This document shows positions 33,425 through 44,970 of a stretch of DNA of 64,000 bases, in pieces. Source of the DNA: Euphorbia lathyris (lineage: Eukaryota > Streptophyta > Magnoliopsida > Malpighiales > Euphorbiaceae); contig NC_088911.1 of NCBI RefSeq assembly GCF_963576675.1, positions 29,806,501 through 29,870,500 on the forward strand, in the 5' to 3' direction. The translations under genes were made by a program, and so were the position numbers. The notes under the pieces were generated by a model. That model saw nothing but the letters and a program-made list of their open reading frames with translations, ran no database searches and was not told where the DNA came from. The first letter of the stretch is position 1. The number at the start of each line of letters is the position of its first letter.

Positions 33425-34612
33425 TTCACTCCATCTCTGGTATTGTTAGTTAGTGTTCCGCGAGTGAATGAATCACCAGTTCCTTAAGGTAACTCTATCT
33501 TTTCTACGGCTTGCTTTCCACTTTATCTTGGGAAGACCTACGTTCCTGTGGTAAAGTTGTGCTTCTGCCAAATTTGCGTTAACCGAACCGCAAAAGGTCT
33601 GCTGTCTAATCTAAATCTCGTTCTTGTCATTCCAAAACACTGAGAATTGATGAAGCGAGGAGTGGATCTCTGCCTAGTAAGTCATTATACGCTGCAGTAC
33701 CATGCTTGCCACCACAAAGAAAGCACTAAGCTTGGTGGTCTTGCCCACTGTTAAATCCACTGGAATGTTCGTTTTAGCCACGATAAAAACAGGTGACTGA
33801 GACTTCAGAAGGAATCAAGTATTGTTCAGACTTGGATTCTTACCCTTATTAGTGGCAGGATGTTATTCTATTCTTGAGATCTCCTTCGCCTTTGAAAGAA
33901 TAATGAAGCGGATACGCAAAGAAAGTTTTTAACGATGGAACTTACTTATTATAACGAGCTGAACTTACCATGAAATAGCCTTGGAAAGGAAATCGGATAG
34001 CCCCACCAACTAAGAGTCTCCCCTGCTGAAAAGAACTTCATTCATGACTTAGACATGCCCCAATATTTATATATAGTTTATCCTGTAATTAAACTCTTAC
34101 CTACTCTTACAGCCTGAAGCAAACTCTTCTACCCAATTCTTCAATTAGAGAGCTTAACCGTAGGCAGTCGTAAGATAATATTATGATAGCATTCAATTCA
34201 AATAGAGGGAACCTGCGCTCAGGCGGAAGAGTATTCTTCCGGCGCCTTGCTCCTTAGCTTGCGAAAGCATGATGACATTTTTTACCCTTCTCTTCAGTGC
34301 CTTGCCTTCTTCTTTCTTTGTTTCCTCTCCCACTGGATCATGATCAGTATGGGGATTAATCTTTGTTCTCGCACCATTTCTGTCTTCTTCAAGGCTTGTC
34401 TGGTCGTAGTAGCATATCCGTGGGTGGGCAGTGCGCTATGTCCGTCTTTGGTCAGTATGGTAAGCCAGCAAGGCGAGTAGTCCTAGATGCGCTTGAGTGA
34501 GTGTGCCTGGTAGGGTAGGAAGAGTAGGTCTGCTGGCGGCTCCGGTGGTGAGGGACGGGAAGGACCTGGAATGTTAGGGTGCCTAAGAATAGAAGTGGTG
34601 ATATGCCGATTT
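33425..34612. other. spacer DNA with retroelement relic, possibly organellar
   Basis: Continuation of 32481-32635. No intact ORF. The base composition and word use (for example CGGAAGAGTATTCTTCCGG at about 34225, AAGCGAGGAGTGG) resemble plant mitochondrial intergenic DNA, which can itself carry old retrotransposon relics. Confidence 0.35.
33590..33800 (-). pseudogene. decayed gypsy protease-region relic
   Basis: The minus-strand translation gives DLTVGKTTKLSAFFVVAS and, after a frameshift, YNDLLGRD. This parallels the retropepsin end of the gypsy element at 16.9-17.0 kb (AFFVVNS ... LLGRDWIH). Stops and frameshifts are frequent. Confidence 0.55.
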
Positions 34613-35195
34613 CCAAACCAACAAAATATTTTACCAAATCACACCTTTAATCCCAAAATTTCCCAACTTGCACTTTCCCCATCTTCAATAATCATTCCGA
34701 TCACCACCAAGAGCTTTGCTGGAGACTCACCAGTTCTTGTTTATCTGTCCCCAGTCCTCTCAATCAGTAATTAACATTGTGCCGGCAACTTTCAGTCAGC
34801 TATTTCTTTGTGGCAACTCTATCAGTTTAAATCTGTAAGTTTTTATTTCAGTTCCATATTAATTTCTACAATTTTCTATGCTCTAGGCATATGGTCTGCT
34901 TCTAATTACAATAACTTCTAGTTCTATTGTAAAAGAACCCCTTCTTCAATTCTACCTATCTTCCGCTTTTACTCGTTGATTCATCTCTCTCATTCTCTTA
35001 ATCGGTGTCTTGTTATTAATCTTTGCTTATCCAGCTGTACGCTTCGTAGTTTCAGGAGTTTATTGATTCATTTATTGCAAAAGGATATGTTGCATTTGGC
35101 TAATTTTAGGATTTAACTGAAGCTCTAGGCATTATGGTTGTCTTCAGTTCGCAATTCGAGGATAAAAAAGGTATGCTTTATTATAGGCAGGATCA
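34613..35195 (+). repeat. right arm of the inverted duplication, upstream of DPMS3
   Basis: Matches the reverse complement of 26615-27170. It lies about 1.2 kb upstream of the DPMS3 ATG in the gene's orientation, so it may carry promoter or leader sequence. No conserved ORF. Confidence 0.9.
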
Positions 35196-36378
35196 GTAAA
35201 CTTCTACTAACACGAATAATTTCTGTTGGGGGAACTTTTCTGACAATTAAAATCCGAGTAGATTCAATGTAGTGATTCATACTATTAATAGTATTTCTCG
35301 AATCTTGTACTTGTTCAGTTGCTTTTTTTTTCCAGTAAGGTAGAATGCTCAATTGCTAATTGATAAATAGAAAATGGGGTTAAGAAAGGCGTAGTGTCCA
35401 AGTTGTAATGAAACTTTTTATTTCTCTATTTTCTCCTTTCATATGTATTTGTTTGGGCTGAAGATTGCAGCTTGAAGATGTTTATCTCCTGAATTCTCAA
35501 CATAGAACTCGATGCTTCAAAAGCTAGAAAGAAGTGAAAATTAATTGGTTATTACAGTAAACTGTTTCATTTGTAGAAGTTAAGATAAAATTTTATATAA
35601 CCATTCATTCTATGGATGACACAAGTGTTGATATCCAAACAACAGAGTTCAGTAGCAAATTGAGATTAGGACACCTCAAAGGCTCAAACGTTTATGGAAC
35701 TTCCTAGATAATGTGTAATATATTAGTTAAAACATCACGAAGCTTGTTGTGCTCGAAAGTTATGCCTGATTATTTATGAATGAAGCAAACACCTGTCGCA
35801 TATATCTATATCTTTGTAACTGGTCTATTTAATATTACTTGTGATCTCTTGGAGCATATCTGTTGTTTCTATTTTCATCTGATATAGGACATGGTAGTTA
35901 TTTTGCTAGCTTTAGGTTATTTACAATGTTTTGTGAACATGGTTCATATCAATACCTTCTAACATGCAACATTTTACCATGTGAGTGGCGTAACGCGTAA
36001 GGTAATAAAATCATTACATTAGCTGAACCCCTTTCAACAGCTTCATCCTTTCTCTCTCCCCCACAACTCCATTACTCAAATTTACTAGAAAACCTAACAT
36101 TCCTAAAATTCTTTGAATCATCCCTTCCAACTTCAATACCAGTTTTTATCTGCCAGGGTGATTTGCTTAATTTTATATTAGATTTTCTTTTTTCAAGTTG
36201 ATGTTTTTTCTTCATTTTTCTTTTATTTGCTTTCAAGACCTATTGAGTCTGGGGTTGTGCCCAAATTTGTGGCCGGGAACATCTCAATTTTGCATATTCA
36301 ACTTTTGTATTAACAGGGTTTTGTTTCTTCTGACAGTGATCAGGATAAAGTTGTCATTTATTTTTTCTTCATTGTCAA
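35196..36378 (+). other. DPMS3 upstream region
   Basis: AT-rich, no ORF of note. A T-rich stretch ending GATTGCAG (near 35470) could be the acceptor of a 5'-UTR intron, but the transcript start cannot be read from sequence. Confidence 0.4.
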
Positions 36379-38637
36379 ATGAAGCATATAGTTAAACTTC
36401 TGGCCTTGGCAGTGCTCATTTCAGCCTTATGGATTGCCCTCTTACAAACTTTTGTTCTTCCTAGCAGTTATACCTGGTTGGTATGTCTCATAAATTCTTA
36501 TTGTAATTTGCTTTTGTGCATTAATATTTGCTATGGCTGACCTGATTCTGTATCATTTCTTTCCAGCTACCCATTTATTTTGTTGTATTGTTGGGATGCT
36601 ACGGTTTATTAATGGTTGGAGTTGGTTTGATGACATTTCCAACTTGCCCTCGAGAAGCTCTGCTATTGCAGCAGGTATTTTGCTACTGTTTCAAGTTTCA
36701 TTTTGTTGTGGATTATCATTGAGACTTTTGCCTTTTCGTCCTTGCAACTGTGTCTGTTTCTTGATTGTATACTTTAAATTTAAAACATAGTGAATTCATG
36801 GCTCTTTGCTACTTTTGATTGTCTTCACAAGCCTGTCCTGGTGTGTAATTGTTGAAGCATATACTGTGTGATGAGCCTGCATTTGCAAGTCAAATGCTTT
36901 GAAAGTTTTGCATCCATGTCCATGAAAGTTACTGATGTCAATTACCTTTTTCAACTCTACTCTAGAGAACTGTCAGAATCCTAAATGATACTCATGGAAA
37001 CTTGAAATTTAGGATAAAACTTATAATGATAATAAGATAGGAAAAGAGAAGAAAAAAGATGAACAAACCAAATATCTTATAGGCCTAATGCTTCCCCAGC
37101 CCCCTTAACTTGTCCAAATTGGTCATTTTACCCCCTCAACTCATCGAATGTCCTATTTACCCCCTTAACTCCATAAAAGTGGTATTTCTCACCCCCTCAA
37201 CTTGTCCATTTATCCCCCCAACTCATAGAATATTCTATTTACCCCCCTTAACTCCATAAAAGTGGTATTTTTCACCCCTTACAATCCGTTATCGAAGCCT
37301 AAATTGATAACTTTTTTTAAACGTTAAACCTATATTTATGTTATTTTGTAAGTGGAACTTAAATTGATACTTCCCCAAAAATCATAGGCCTATTTTGGTA
37401 CATTATCCCTACATATAATGTATTTAACTTGTTTATATTAATGTTCTTGTTATTTGTATTTTTTATTCGTTTTTTCTCTTTTCAACTTTTTTTTACTACT
37501 ATAAAGGGATAAGAAATACCACTTTTATGGAGTTAAGGGGGTAAATAGGATCATAAGTGGTGAGAAATACCACTTTTATGGAGTTAAGGGGGTAAATAGG
37601 GTATTCGATGAGTTGAGAAGGGGTAAAATGACAAATTTGGACAAGTTAAGGGGGTAAATAGGACATTCGATGAGTTGGAGGGGTAAAATGACCAATTTGG
37701 ACAAGTTAAGGGGGCTGGAGAAGCATTAAGCCTATCTTATATTGATTTAGGAAAAAGGAAATAATAACACAAGATGCTAACCAACACCTCCCAGGGAACT
37801 CTTCCCTCTCTCACTAGGTATTTGTACAAGAGGTAAAAGAGCTAAACTAGAAAAGCTAATAAAAGTAAATACAATTAACCATTGACTATTTACTATTTAT
37901 TGACCATTGACTATTTACTATTTATTGACTATTGACTATTTATATCTATTCACACTTTAAAACCTAACTTATGCAACCTCACCATTCTCAGTTGTCCTCC
38001 TCCTTCTAGAATAAACCAGAGATATCTTAGGCTTTGGGCCCATAGTTGGTGGTAGTAGCACTTCTCTATCAGATACTACCGAAGAACCAAACATTATTTA
38101 GGATTTACTGATCAGTATAATAATACTGTGATCCATTGTTTTTTCATCTGAAATGGAAGAAGTATTCTGAAAATTATTGAAGTATAAGGAAACTTGGGCT
38201 GAAGATATGTTTGACTTGTGACAACTTATCTATGTCCTTTCCCACTTATGATGATTCTTTTGTATGAGACAATTAGCAATCATTATAGTACGACATTAAA
38301 TCTAAAACATCTTTATTGAATTGGTTGAATTGACTTTCAAAATATCAATATGCATTAATTGTTTTCTTTGCACAGAGAAGTTTCAAAATCAGGTTTTATT
38401 TTTCTCTAGGATTATAAATTGCATATCTTGTTTTGCTTAGTTACTGGACATATATCTGAGTGTGAAAGAGATACATGCATGTTCAGGTTTGCTATTTGTT
38501 ATTATGTTGTTAAATCCTCGACCACTATGATATAAGTCAAGCTCCATGTCTTTATGGTTATTGGTTTCTTTTTGTAGGATATTGTTGAGGCCAAGGGATA
38601 TCTAAAGCAAAGAGGTGTTGATGTTGGTTCAGATTGA
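36379..38637 (+). CDS. DPMS3: dolichol-phosphate mannose synthase subunit 3 (DPM3 family)
   Basis: Three coding exons with GT-AG introns: 36379-36480, 36567-36674 and 38578-38637, together 89 codons plus TGA, the usual length of plant DPMS3. The protein has two membrane segments, LLALAVLISALWIALL (about residues 7-22) and LPIYFVVLLGCYGLLMVGVGLM (about 35-56). The conserved FPTCPREALLLQQDI then leads into a short cytosolic tail ending GVDVGSD. In the family this ER-membrane subunit tethers and stabilises the catalytic DPMS1, which makes dolichol-phosphate mannose for N-glycans, GPI anchors and mannosylation. The ATG is the first in frame and matches the family N-terminus (MKHIVK). Intron 2 (1.9 kb) hosts a MITE. 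All exons and splice sites look intact. Confidence 0.93.
37073..37741. mobile_element. 651-bp Mutator-like MITE in DPMS3 intron 2
   Basis: Element 37082-37732 with 9-bp duplications TATCTTATA at 37073-37081 and 37733-37741. The inverted repeats are about 200 bp (GGCCTAATGCTTCCCCAG / GGCTTAATGCTTCTCCAG) and are themselves built from repeated CCCTTAACTCCATAAAAGTGG words, three or more per arm. There is no coding capacity. A transcript through it could form a long stem inside the intron. Confidence 0.9.
37871..37945. repeat. short tandem repeat in DPMS3 intron 2
   Basis: ACCATTGACTATTTACTATTT with TATTG linkers, about 2.7 copies of a ~28-bp unit. Confidence 0.75.
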
Positions 38638-39526
38638 CAAGTTTTGCTTATAGTTCTATTTTATAGTGGATTGCAAAAAAAATTCAAGTCCTGCGAGCAA
38701 TCTGCTAGTGGACTGTGCAGCAAAATGCCGATTGATTAAAGTTTTTGTTGGAGTTGCCATGAAGAAGATTAGATTTTTAGGCTGCAGTCGAAACATTTTT
38801 TTCCTTTCATTTTTTCTTTTGCTATTCTTTCCCATATTCTACTGGTTTTGGCACTAGTTGGATAGTAGAAATTCATTTTAACCTTGATCATTTATAAGAA
38901 AAGTGATCGATTGAAAGTCATGAATATCTATCACTATCATTAATGAACTCTCTATTTTATTTCTATGTGCAATGTTTTACTATTTCTAGATTCTTATAGT
39001 TGTTGAGAGTTTCAATAACTAGAGGCTGCAAGAACTAAAAATTGAGGCTGTAATTGTTTCACATAATTTATATGAATCCCATTACCATGCAGAATGATGA
39101 AAATATTTGCAAGAAGTTTCTCTGAATAAACATCTGATAGTAAAACCTAGATGATATTTTGTAAGTATATGCCAACATCAGAAAAACATCTGTACAATGA
39201 GTAACCTGGCGCTCTTTGAACACTGGTGCTTCTTAAATTATGAAGTTTTGTGTAACGATATGATTATTGAAGAACTCAGATTTAACTTCATCAAGTGTTT
39301 ACCGTGGTCATCTCAGATTATACCTCCTGTTAGAACTAAAATTATCATCTCTTAACCACAGCTGAACTGTTGTCTCATCAGTATATTAGCTACTTTCCTG
39401 GCTATGACCCTCTGCAGCTATTCAAGTAGAACCCTCAAGTGAACTTCAGAGCCATTGTTTTGCTTGAAAGTTTCGTCTGCATTGAAGCAGTAGGGGCTAT
39501 ATCATAAGTGCTTTTCCATAGTTAAA
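38638..39526. other. DPMS3 3' flank and intergenic DNA
   Basis: The DPMS3 3' UTR must lie here; no clear polyadenylation signal stands out. No other features seen. Confidence 0.4.
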
Positions 39527-40423
39527 TCAAACTTCACCTGCATTCGTAACCTTTGCTGAAAAGAACTGCTCTGCTCTGTCAATGAACCTACTAGGGAATC
39601 TACAATGCAGCATCATAGAAGTTTTAGGAGCTAGTTGATTGTGCTTCAGAACCATTTCTTCACCCGTTTTGGATGCTTTGCAATCCTTTTGGCTTCTTAT
39701 TTTGTTTCCTTTAATGCCATATCCTGAAAAGCTCCCTCTCCTTAAAGAAACCCTTGTACTTCTGATGCTGCAACAATTAGATCTTGATGGGGTCTCTCCA
39801 TAAGATTTTTTAGGTTCAAAACTCTGCTGATTGCTTTACCAGAATCTTCAGTTGGCAAATTCTCTGAAGATGGATTAATTCGAACAGATTGGAGAGCATT
39901 TCTACAGGACATGAACAAGGAAAGTAGCATATCCATACTCAATTCTTGTAAAACCACGGACTTGTTCTGCCCATAACAGGCAGTAACAAGCAATCCACCA
40001 CAAACAGGCATCGGCTCAGGATCACTGAAGAACACAAACCTGTATTTTCCGGATATACAATCAGATTTTACTTTAACACTTGACAGTTAAAAATAATAAT
40101 AGTAATAAAAAGTTAATTTCCACTGACCTTGTGGAGTATAGTAGGACTCTTTCCCCAACGAAGCACAACTTGATTTTCTAGGTGGAACAAAGGAAAATTA
40201 GTAAGAAGCAATAGAGAAACATGGATCCATTGCATAAATTTTAAAAATGCATAGTGCGTAACAAATTGCATACGAGACTAAAATGTAATCATAAAAGGGA
40301 ATATTTAATAAATAACAAGAGAATGATAAAACTACGAATAAAAAGAGCACCAGATATTTCATGCGTAAGAAAAAGATGACAAGTAGAAAAACATCTACCT
40401 CCTCAGGCATGAAATTAGCCGAA
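39527..40423 (-). pseudogene. 3' end of an unidentified conserved plant gene, with a frameshift
   Basis: Three minus-strand exons can be chained with proper splice sites and phases: 40399-40423 (encoding SANFMPEE), 40128-40177 (KIKLCFVGERVLLYST) and 39527-40039. The last begins FVFFSDPEPMPVCGGLLVT, runs through LSMDMLLSLFMSCRNAL, shifts frame near 39835 and then continues open through RSTRVSLRRGS and FPSRFIDRAEQFFSA to a TGA at 39527-39529. The clean open frame after the shift suggests a recent loss or a sequence error. No upstream exons are visible before the copia relic at 40.87 kb. It might derive from a nuclear protein such as nodulin homeobox, but I cannot establish that. It converges on DPMS3. 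Confidence 0.6.
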
Positions 40424-40869
40424 CTGTCAAATAAGAGAACAAATTAGGTAATCAGCTAACAATTGATATAATCAACTATCAGTTAACAACTAATTGTCAA
40501 ACAGGGCTATAGTCTTACTTAGCTATTTTATTCATAAGGAAGAAAGCTAAATTAGTAGTTGATCGGGTGTATGTTTAGAAGAATTCTCTCTCTATGTGTG
40601 ATCAATAATAATTAATTCCTTACCTGAAAGACATTTATCTGGAAGTGTTGTTAGAATTATTCACACCCGTTGATTTCAAGTTTTGTCATTTATTTACTTA
40701 TTCGTTATTGAATTAAACCAAACTCAATCTGCCTTTAATTTATTTTTACATTTGCTCTGATTATTAGTCAAAAGTTAAATCAATATTAATTTTTTGTATT
40801 CGACTTTTACTTACCATGTTTGCAATTAATCGTAACAACCCAAGTTGAGAATTTAATTTGGTGGATTCG
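40424..40869. other. AT-rich region without recognised features
   Basis: Could contain an upstream intron of the gene fragment; no exon or ORF recognised. Confidence 0.4.
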
Positions 40870-41036
40870 ATAGCCATAAAAAAATGATGTTTTTAACTTG
40901 TATGTGATAATTATATGTTTTATAATTAATTAAATATACATTAAACGTGTTTTTTTGGACTATTCATACGTAAAAAAAATGTGACTGAAATCGCGAAAAT
41001 ACATTATATTTGCATAAAGGGCTCCTTTCAATCTTA
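40870..41036 (+). mobile_element. copia leader relic, left part
   Basis: Matches 22555-22660 (GATGTTTTTAACTTGTATRTGATAATT and onward). It is interrupted by the hAT element and resumes at 61376-61540, where the GGTGTGTATTGCGCAAACC portion continues the same leader. No PBS or LTR is recognisable to its left. Confidence 0.75.
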
Positions 41037-41358
41037 GTAGAAAGCAGACCCGTCCCTGAGTCTGGGCAGGAGGGGCGCTTGCCTAGGGCCCGGGGATTAG
41101 GGGGGCCCAAATATACTAATATATTAGTATTATTATTAATTATTAAATAAAAAATATACTTTGTTTAAAATACTGACATCAATTCTTTCCAAATTAAATT
41201 CATTGGAATCAGATTAAATTAAAAAAAAATTACTTGATAAAAAACGTGGCCATCAGTTACTAGTCTTTCTAAATTCTCTAATTTACTTTAAATTGTTTTC
41301 AAATTTCCTTATAAAATCCCTAATTTATCTCTTTCCATAATTATCTCTTCCACCCATC

Positions 41359-41376
41359 AATCTCAATAAAATTATT
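41359..41376. repeat. 18-bp target duplication of the LINE, left copy
   Basis: AATCTCAATAAAATTATT, repeated exactly at 59361-59378. An 18-bp duplication with an A-rich 3' end is the L1 signature. Confidence 0.93.
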
Positions 41377-41426
41377 TATTTATTTTTTTGGTAGAAAAGG
41401 AAAGGAAAGCAAAGCAAAACAAGCAA

Positions 41427-42904
41427 CTACACCGGGATTAGCCTAGGAAAGCTAACCCCAATCCTATCCTCTAAAAGAAGAGGAGAAAGAGCGATAGGGG
41501 GAACGGTAAGGGTAGAAACACCTAACACCCCCTCATGGCCTGCCGCCGCCAAGTGATCTGCAACACGGTTCTGCTCCCGAAAAATGTGGCTGAACTCAAG
41601 GATATCAAATGAGGGGCTAAGCCTCTTAATAGCTTTAATAAGGTTGCGGCTATGAAGACCCATGACATGACTATCCAAAATCATATTGATGGCCTCCAAG
41701 TTATCTGACTCCACAGAAAGCCTCTTAACACCCAGCCTAATCGCCAGCTGGATCCCAGAGAGAATGCCCCAGAGCTCCGCAGAGAAGGAAGAACCCAAAC
41801 CCAAATTCTGGGTAAACCCAGAAAGCCAGGCGCCTCCCGCATCCCTAAGAACACCTCCGGCAACAATCTTACCATTACTGAGGCAGGAACCATCAGTATC
41901 CAGCTTCACAACCCCCTCTCTCGGCCTGCTCCAGCTCACGAGGTGGACATCACTACTCGGGGAAGATCTGGCAAGGGACTCACCTTTGAAACTATCAATA
42001 ATAGAGGAGAGTTTCTTCAAGAAGAACTCAGCTAAGTTAGGCAAAAGCACAACTTTATTATCAAAAATCTCCTCGTTCCTCCATTTCCACACTTGATGAC
42101 AGATAATGGCAAAGAAAATGTCCCCATGCTCCATATAAGACAATAACTTTCCCCTAATACCATCTGAGAACCAGTCGTTCACAGAATGGGACATGAAGGA
42201 AGAGAAAGTATGATGAGGGAGAATTTTCTTCCAAACCTCTTCACTCTTAGGGCAATCCCTAAGAGCGTGGCACAACGATTCAACATGGCCTCTACATCTA
42301 CCGCAAGCTCCAGAGGTCGCCAAATGCCTTCTGTATCTATCTGAGTTAGTAAGTAATCTGTCTTTAACGCCCAGCCATAGGAAGCTCCTCATGCGGCAGG
42401 GGATTTTAAGGGACCAAATGGTCTTCCAAATATCCGAGGGATTATCAGTCCTGTTAAGGGAAAAAGCTTCAAAGGCAGATTTGCAAGAATAGACTCCATT
42501 GTTAGTCAGCGCCCATCAATGCTTATCTATGTCTTCCTCTTGATTACTCACCTTCACTCCTCTAATTCTAAGGAGAGTCTCAAGGCTAAAGAAAGAATCA
42601 AATTTAGGCCAAACCCAGTCCCCTTCAGAGTCCACCACATCGGCTAACCTCCAGTTTTGGATATCACTAGGCGGGGGGGAAGTGCACACATCCACTAAAG
42701 GTTTATCCCCAATCCAGGTATCAAACCAGAAGCTTATGGACTTACCATTACCCACATCCAGACCAACCCCCGAGCAAAACTCAGCAAAAACGGCGCTAAG
42801 CCCTTTCCAGAGGAAGGAACAATTGATAACTCTCTCTTTCGGGCCCCCAAAGATCTTATCTTTTCGATACTTACCACAAAGAAGGCGAACCCAGAGAGAG
42901 GAGG
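41427..42904 (-). pseudogene. LINE ORF2, 3' part: RT tail and RNase H
   Basis: Continues the ORF2 frame beyond the 2.06-kb LTR insertion. The zf-RVT-like region (42050-42400, with C-H-C residues in GACGRCRGHVESLCHALRDC) is followed by an RNase H domain of the type found in plant L1s (KLDTDGSCLSNG about 41905; AELWGILSGIQLA about 41760; ESDNLEAI about 41700). It ends FPRLIPV at 41427. An in-frame TGA at 42516-42518 truncates it, with the same frame on both sides. Confidence 0.88.
42900..42904. repeat. 5-bp target duplication (GGAGG), left copy
   Basis: Repeated at 44966-44970, directly outside the LTRs. Confidence 0.95.
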
Positions 42905-44965
42905 TGTCACATCCGTGTCCTCAATTTAAGTTATTATACCCTAATATTATGTTATATTATAGTTATTTATTGATTGGAGAGTTAATTGAATATTATAGAT
43001 ATAGTTTGGAGACTCTTAAGTGCCGATTGTGATCTTTCTATTTCGCACCCGATGCCGATTGAGGTCGTTTAAGGGTCGGGTGTGACAGTTTTGGTATCAG
43101 AGCCTAGGTTAAATTCTTCGGACCTAAGGTTGATAGTAATTGAGGAATATTGATATTTGGTGATAGCTAAGAATAGTTGATAGTAATTAAGGAATATGAA
43201 TATTTGGTGATAGTTAAGAAATAATTTGGAATTTCTTGAAGATTTAGTATCTAGTTATTGAGTTGTAAAAATAAGACTTGATGGTTAATAATATTTGGGT
43301 GTATGCAAATCAGTAGGTTATCGGATATTTGGTGATATGGGTTATCAGATATTTGGTGATATGGGTTACATACATGATATTAAGTATGACTTGGAATTTA
43401 TATTTGGGAGTTTAATACTTAGCTTACGAATATATATGTTAGAGGTGAAATAAGGCTAAAAGACTTGAAATAATATGACGAGTTTTTGTTCTTAAGAGTA
43501 TAAGCAATCGATGAAATGATAAATTGATGAATTTGAGATATTAGATATAAGCTTGAGGAAAATAAGATATGGAAATTCTTACTAATTATCATGGAGTTTG
43601 ATTAATATTTTGGAGATTATAATAGACACTAATTTGGAGTTAGCATGAATAGTTGAGGATATATATATATTGACAATTGAATTTATATCGTACCATTATT
43701 GATAATAGCCAAGTAATTTTTAGTTGAAGTTGTGTGATTATAGTTTAAGTTTATATAAGGATCAAAGTGAGTGATTATAGGTCAAATGAGAAAATCGAAT
43801 GACATTATAGATCTATGGACTTTTATGTATGTAAGGATATTATTTGGAGTTTGGAGGAAAAAAAAACATTAATTATCGTAATTTAGGTAATATATATTTC
43901 TTGACTATATGGTTTGGAGAAACAATTGAAGTTTATTTGGTTGGATTAATGGTATATATGGTGGTGAATATAAAAAAATAGCATAGTAGTTCAATTGAAT
44001 GTAAGGAAATAAATGGAAATTATAAGAGTGATATGGATATTAAGATTTTATGAAAGAAGTCTTATTGATAAGAAATTGTATTATAATAATAAGGTTTATA
44101 TTTGATTGATGATGATGATTGAAGATTATAATATAAATTGGAGTGAAAAATTATAGATACAAGTATTATTGCCGGTAGTTTCCGTGGATGATTATGTTCA
44201 TCGGTCGGCGACTCGTTGAATACCCGAATTGAATTGCCCATTATGATGAAATAAGATTATATATTGATGCAAATCATTGATTCGGATTATTGGAAGTTTA
44301 AGAAAAATATAATATCGTACATATTAGTGGGTCAAAAGTGGTTTTTTAGAAGTCTATAGAATTTGGAGATAGGTGAAATATATTTGATATATATGCGATG
44401 GATGAAATCAATTGTGATTTAAATCTATTAAAGTGAGATTTGGTTTAATGGTGGGAGGATATGAACATAAAGTGTATCATATTATAAAAAATTGAACAAA
44501 TGATATTTGAAGTTTTATTGTAGATTTATTGGTGATGGAATTAACTAGGTTAAAGTTTAGAGTTACTAAGAGTTATATATAAATGATTGATACAGAGATG
44601 TCAATGATGAAGAATGATAAAGGAAGTGAGATGAAATATTAGAGTTGATGATTCGATAATTATTATGATGAATCTTAGTGATTTGAAATAACTTTATGAT
44701 TTTGAAAATGGTTTCGGAAGAAAATTAAGATAGATTAGAGAATATGAATTTCGAGGACGAAATTCTTTAAGGTGGGGAGAATTGTCACATCCGTGTCCTC
44801 AATTTAAGTTATTATACCCTAATATTATGTTATATTATAGTTATTTATTGATTGGAGAGTTAATTGAATATTATAGATATAGTTTGGAGACTCTTAAGTG
44901 CCGATTGTGATCTTTCTATTTCGCACCCGATGCCGATTGAGGTCGTTTAAGGGTCGGGTGTGACA
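42905..44965 (+). mobile_element. 2.06-kb miniature LTR retrotransposon, chromovirus-type
   Basis: 183-bp LTRs (42905-43087 and 44783-44965, TGTCACATCCG...GGGTGTGACA) look identical. The PBS TGGTATCAGAGC (43092-43103) matches initiator-Met tRNA. The PPT AAGGTGGGGAGAAT lies at 44769-44782 and is preceded by ATTTCGAGGACGAAATTC, a sequence typical of the pol end in Tekay/Del-like chromoviruses. The 1.7-kb interior is AT-rich and non-coding. It is non-autonomous and very young. Confidence 0.93.
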
Positions 44966-44970
44966 GGAGG

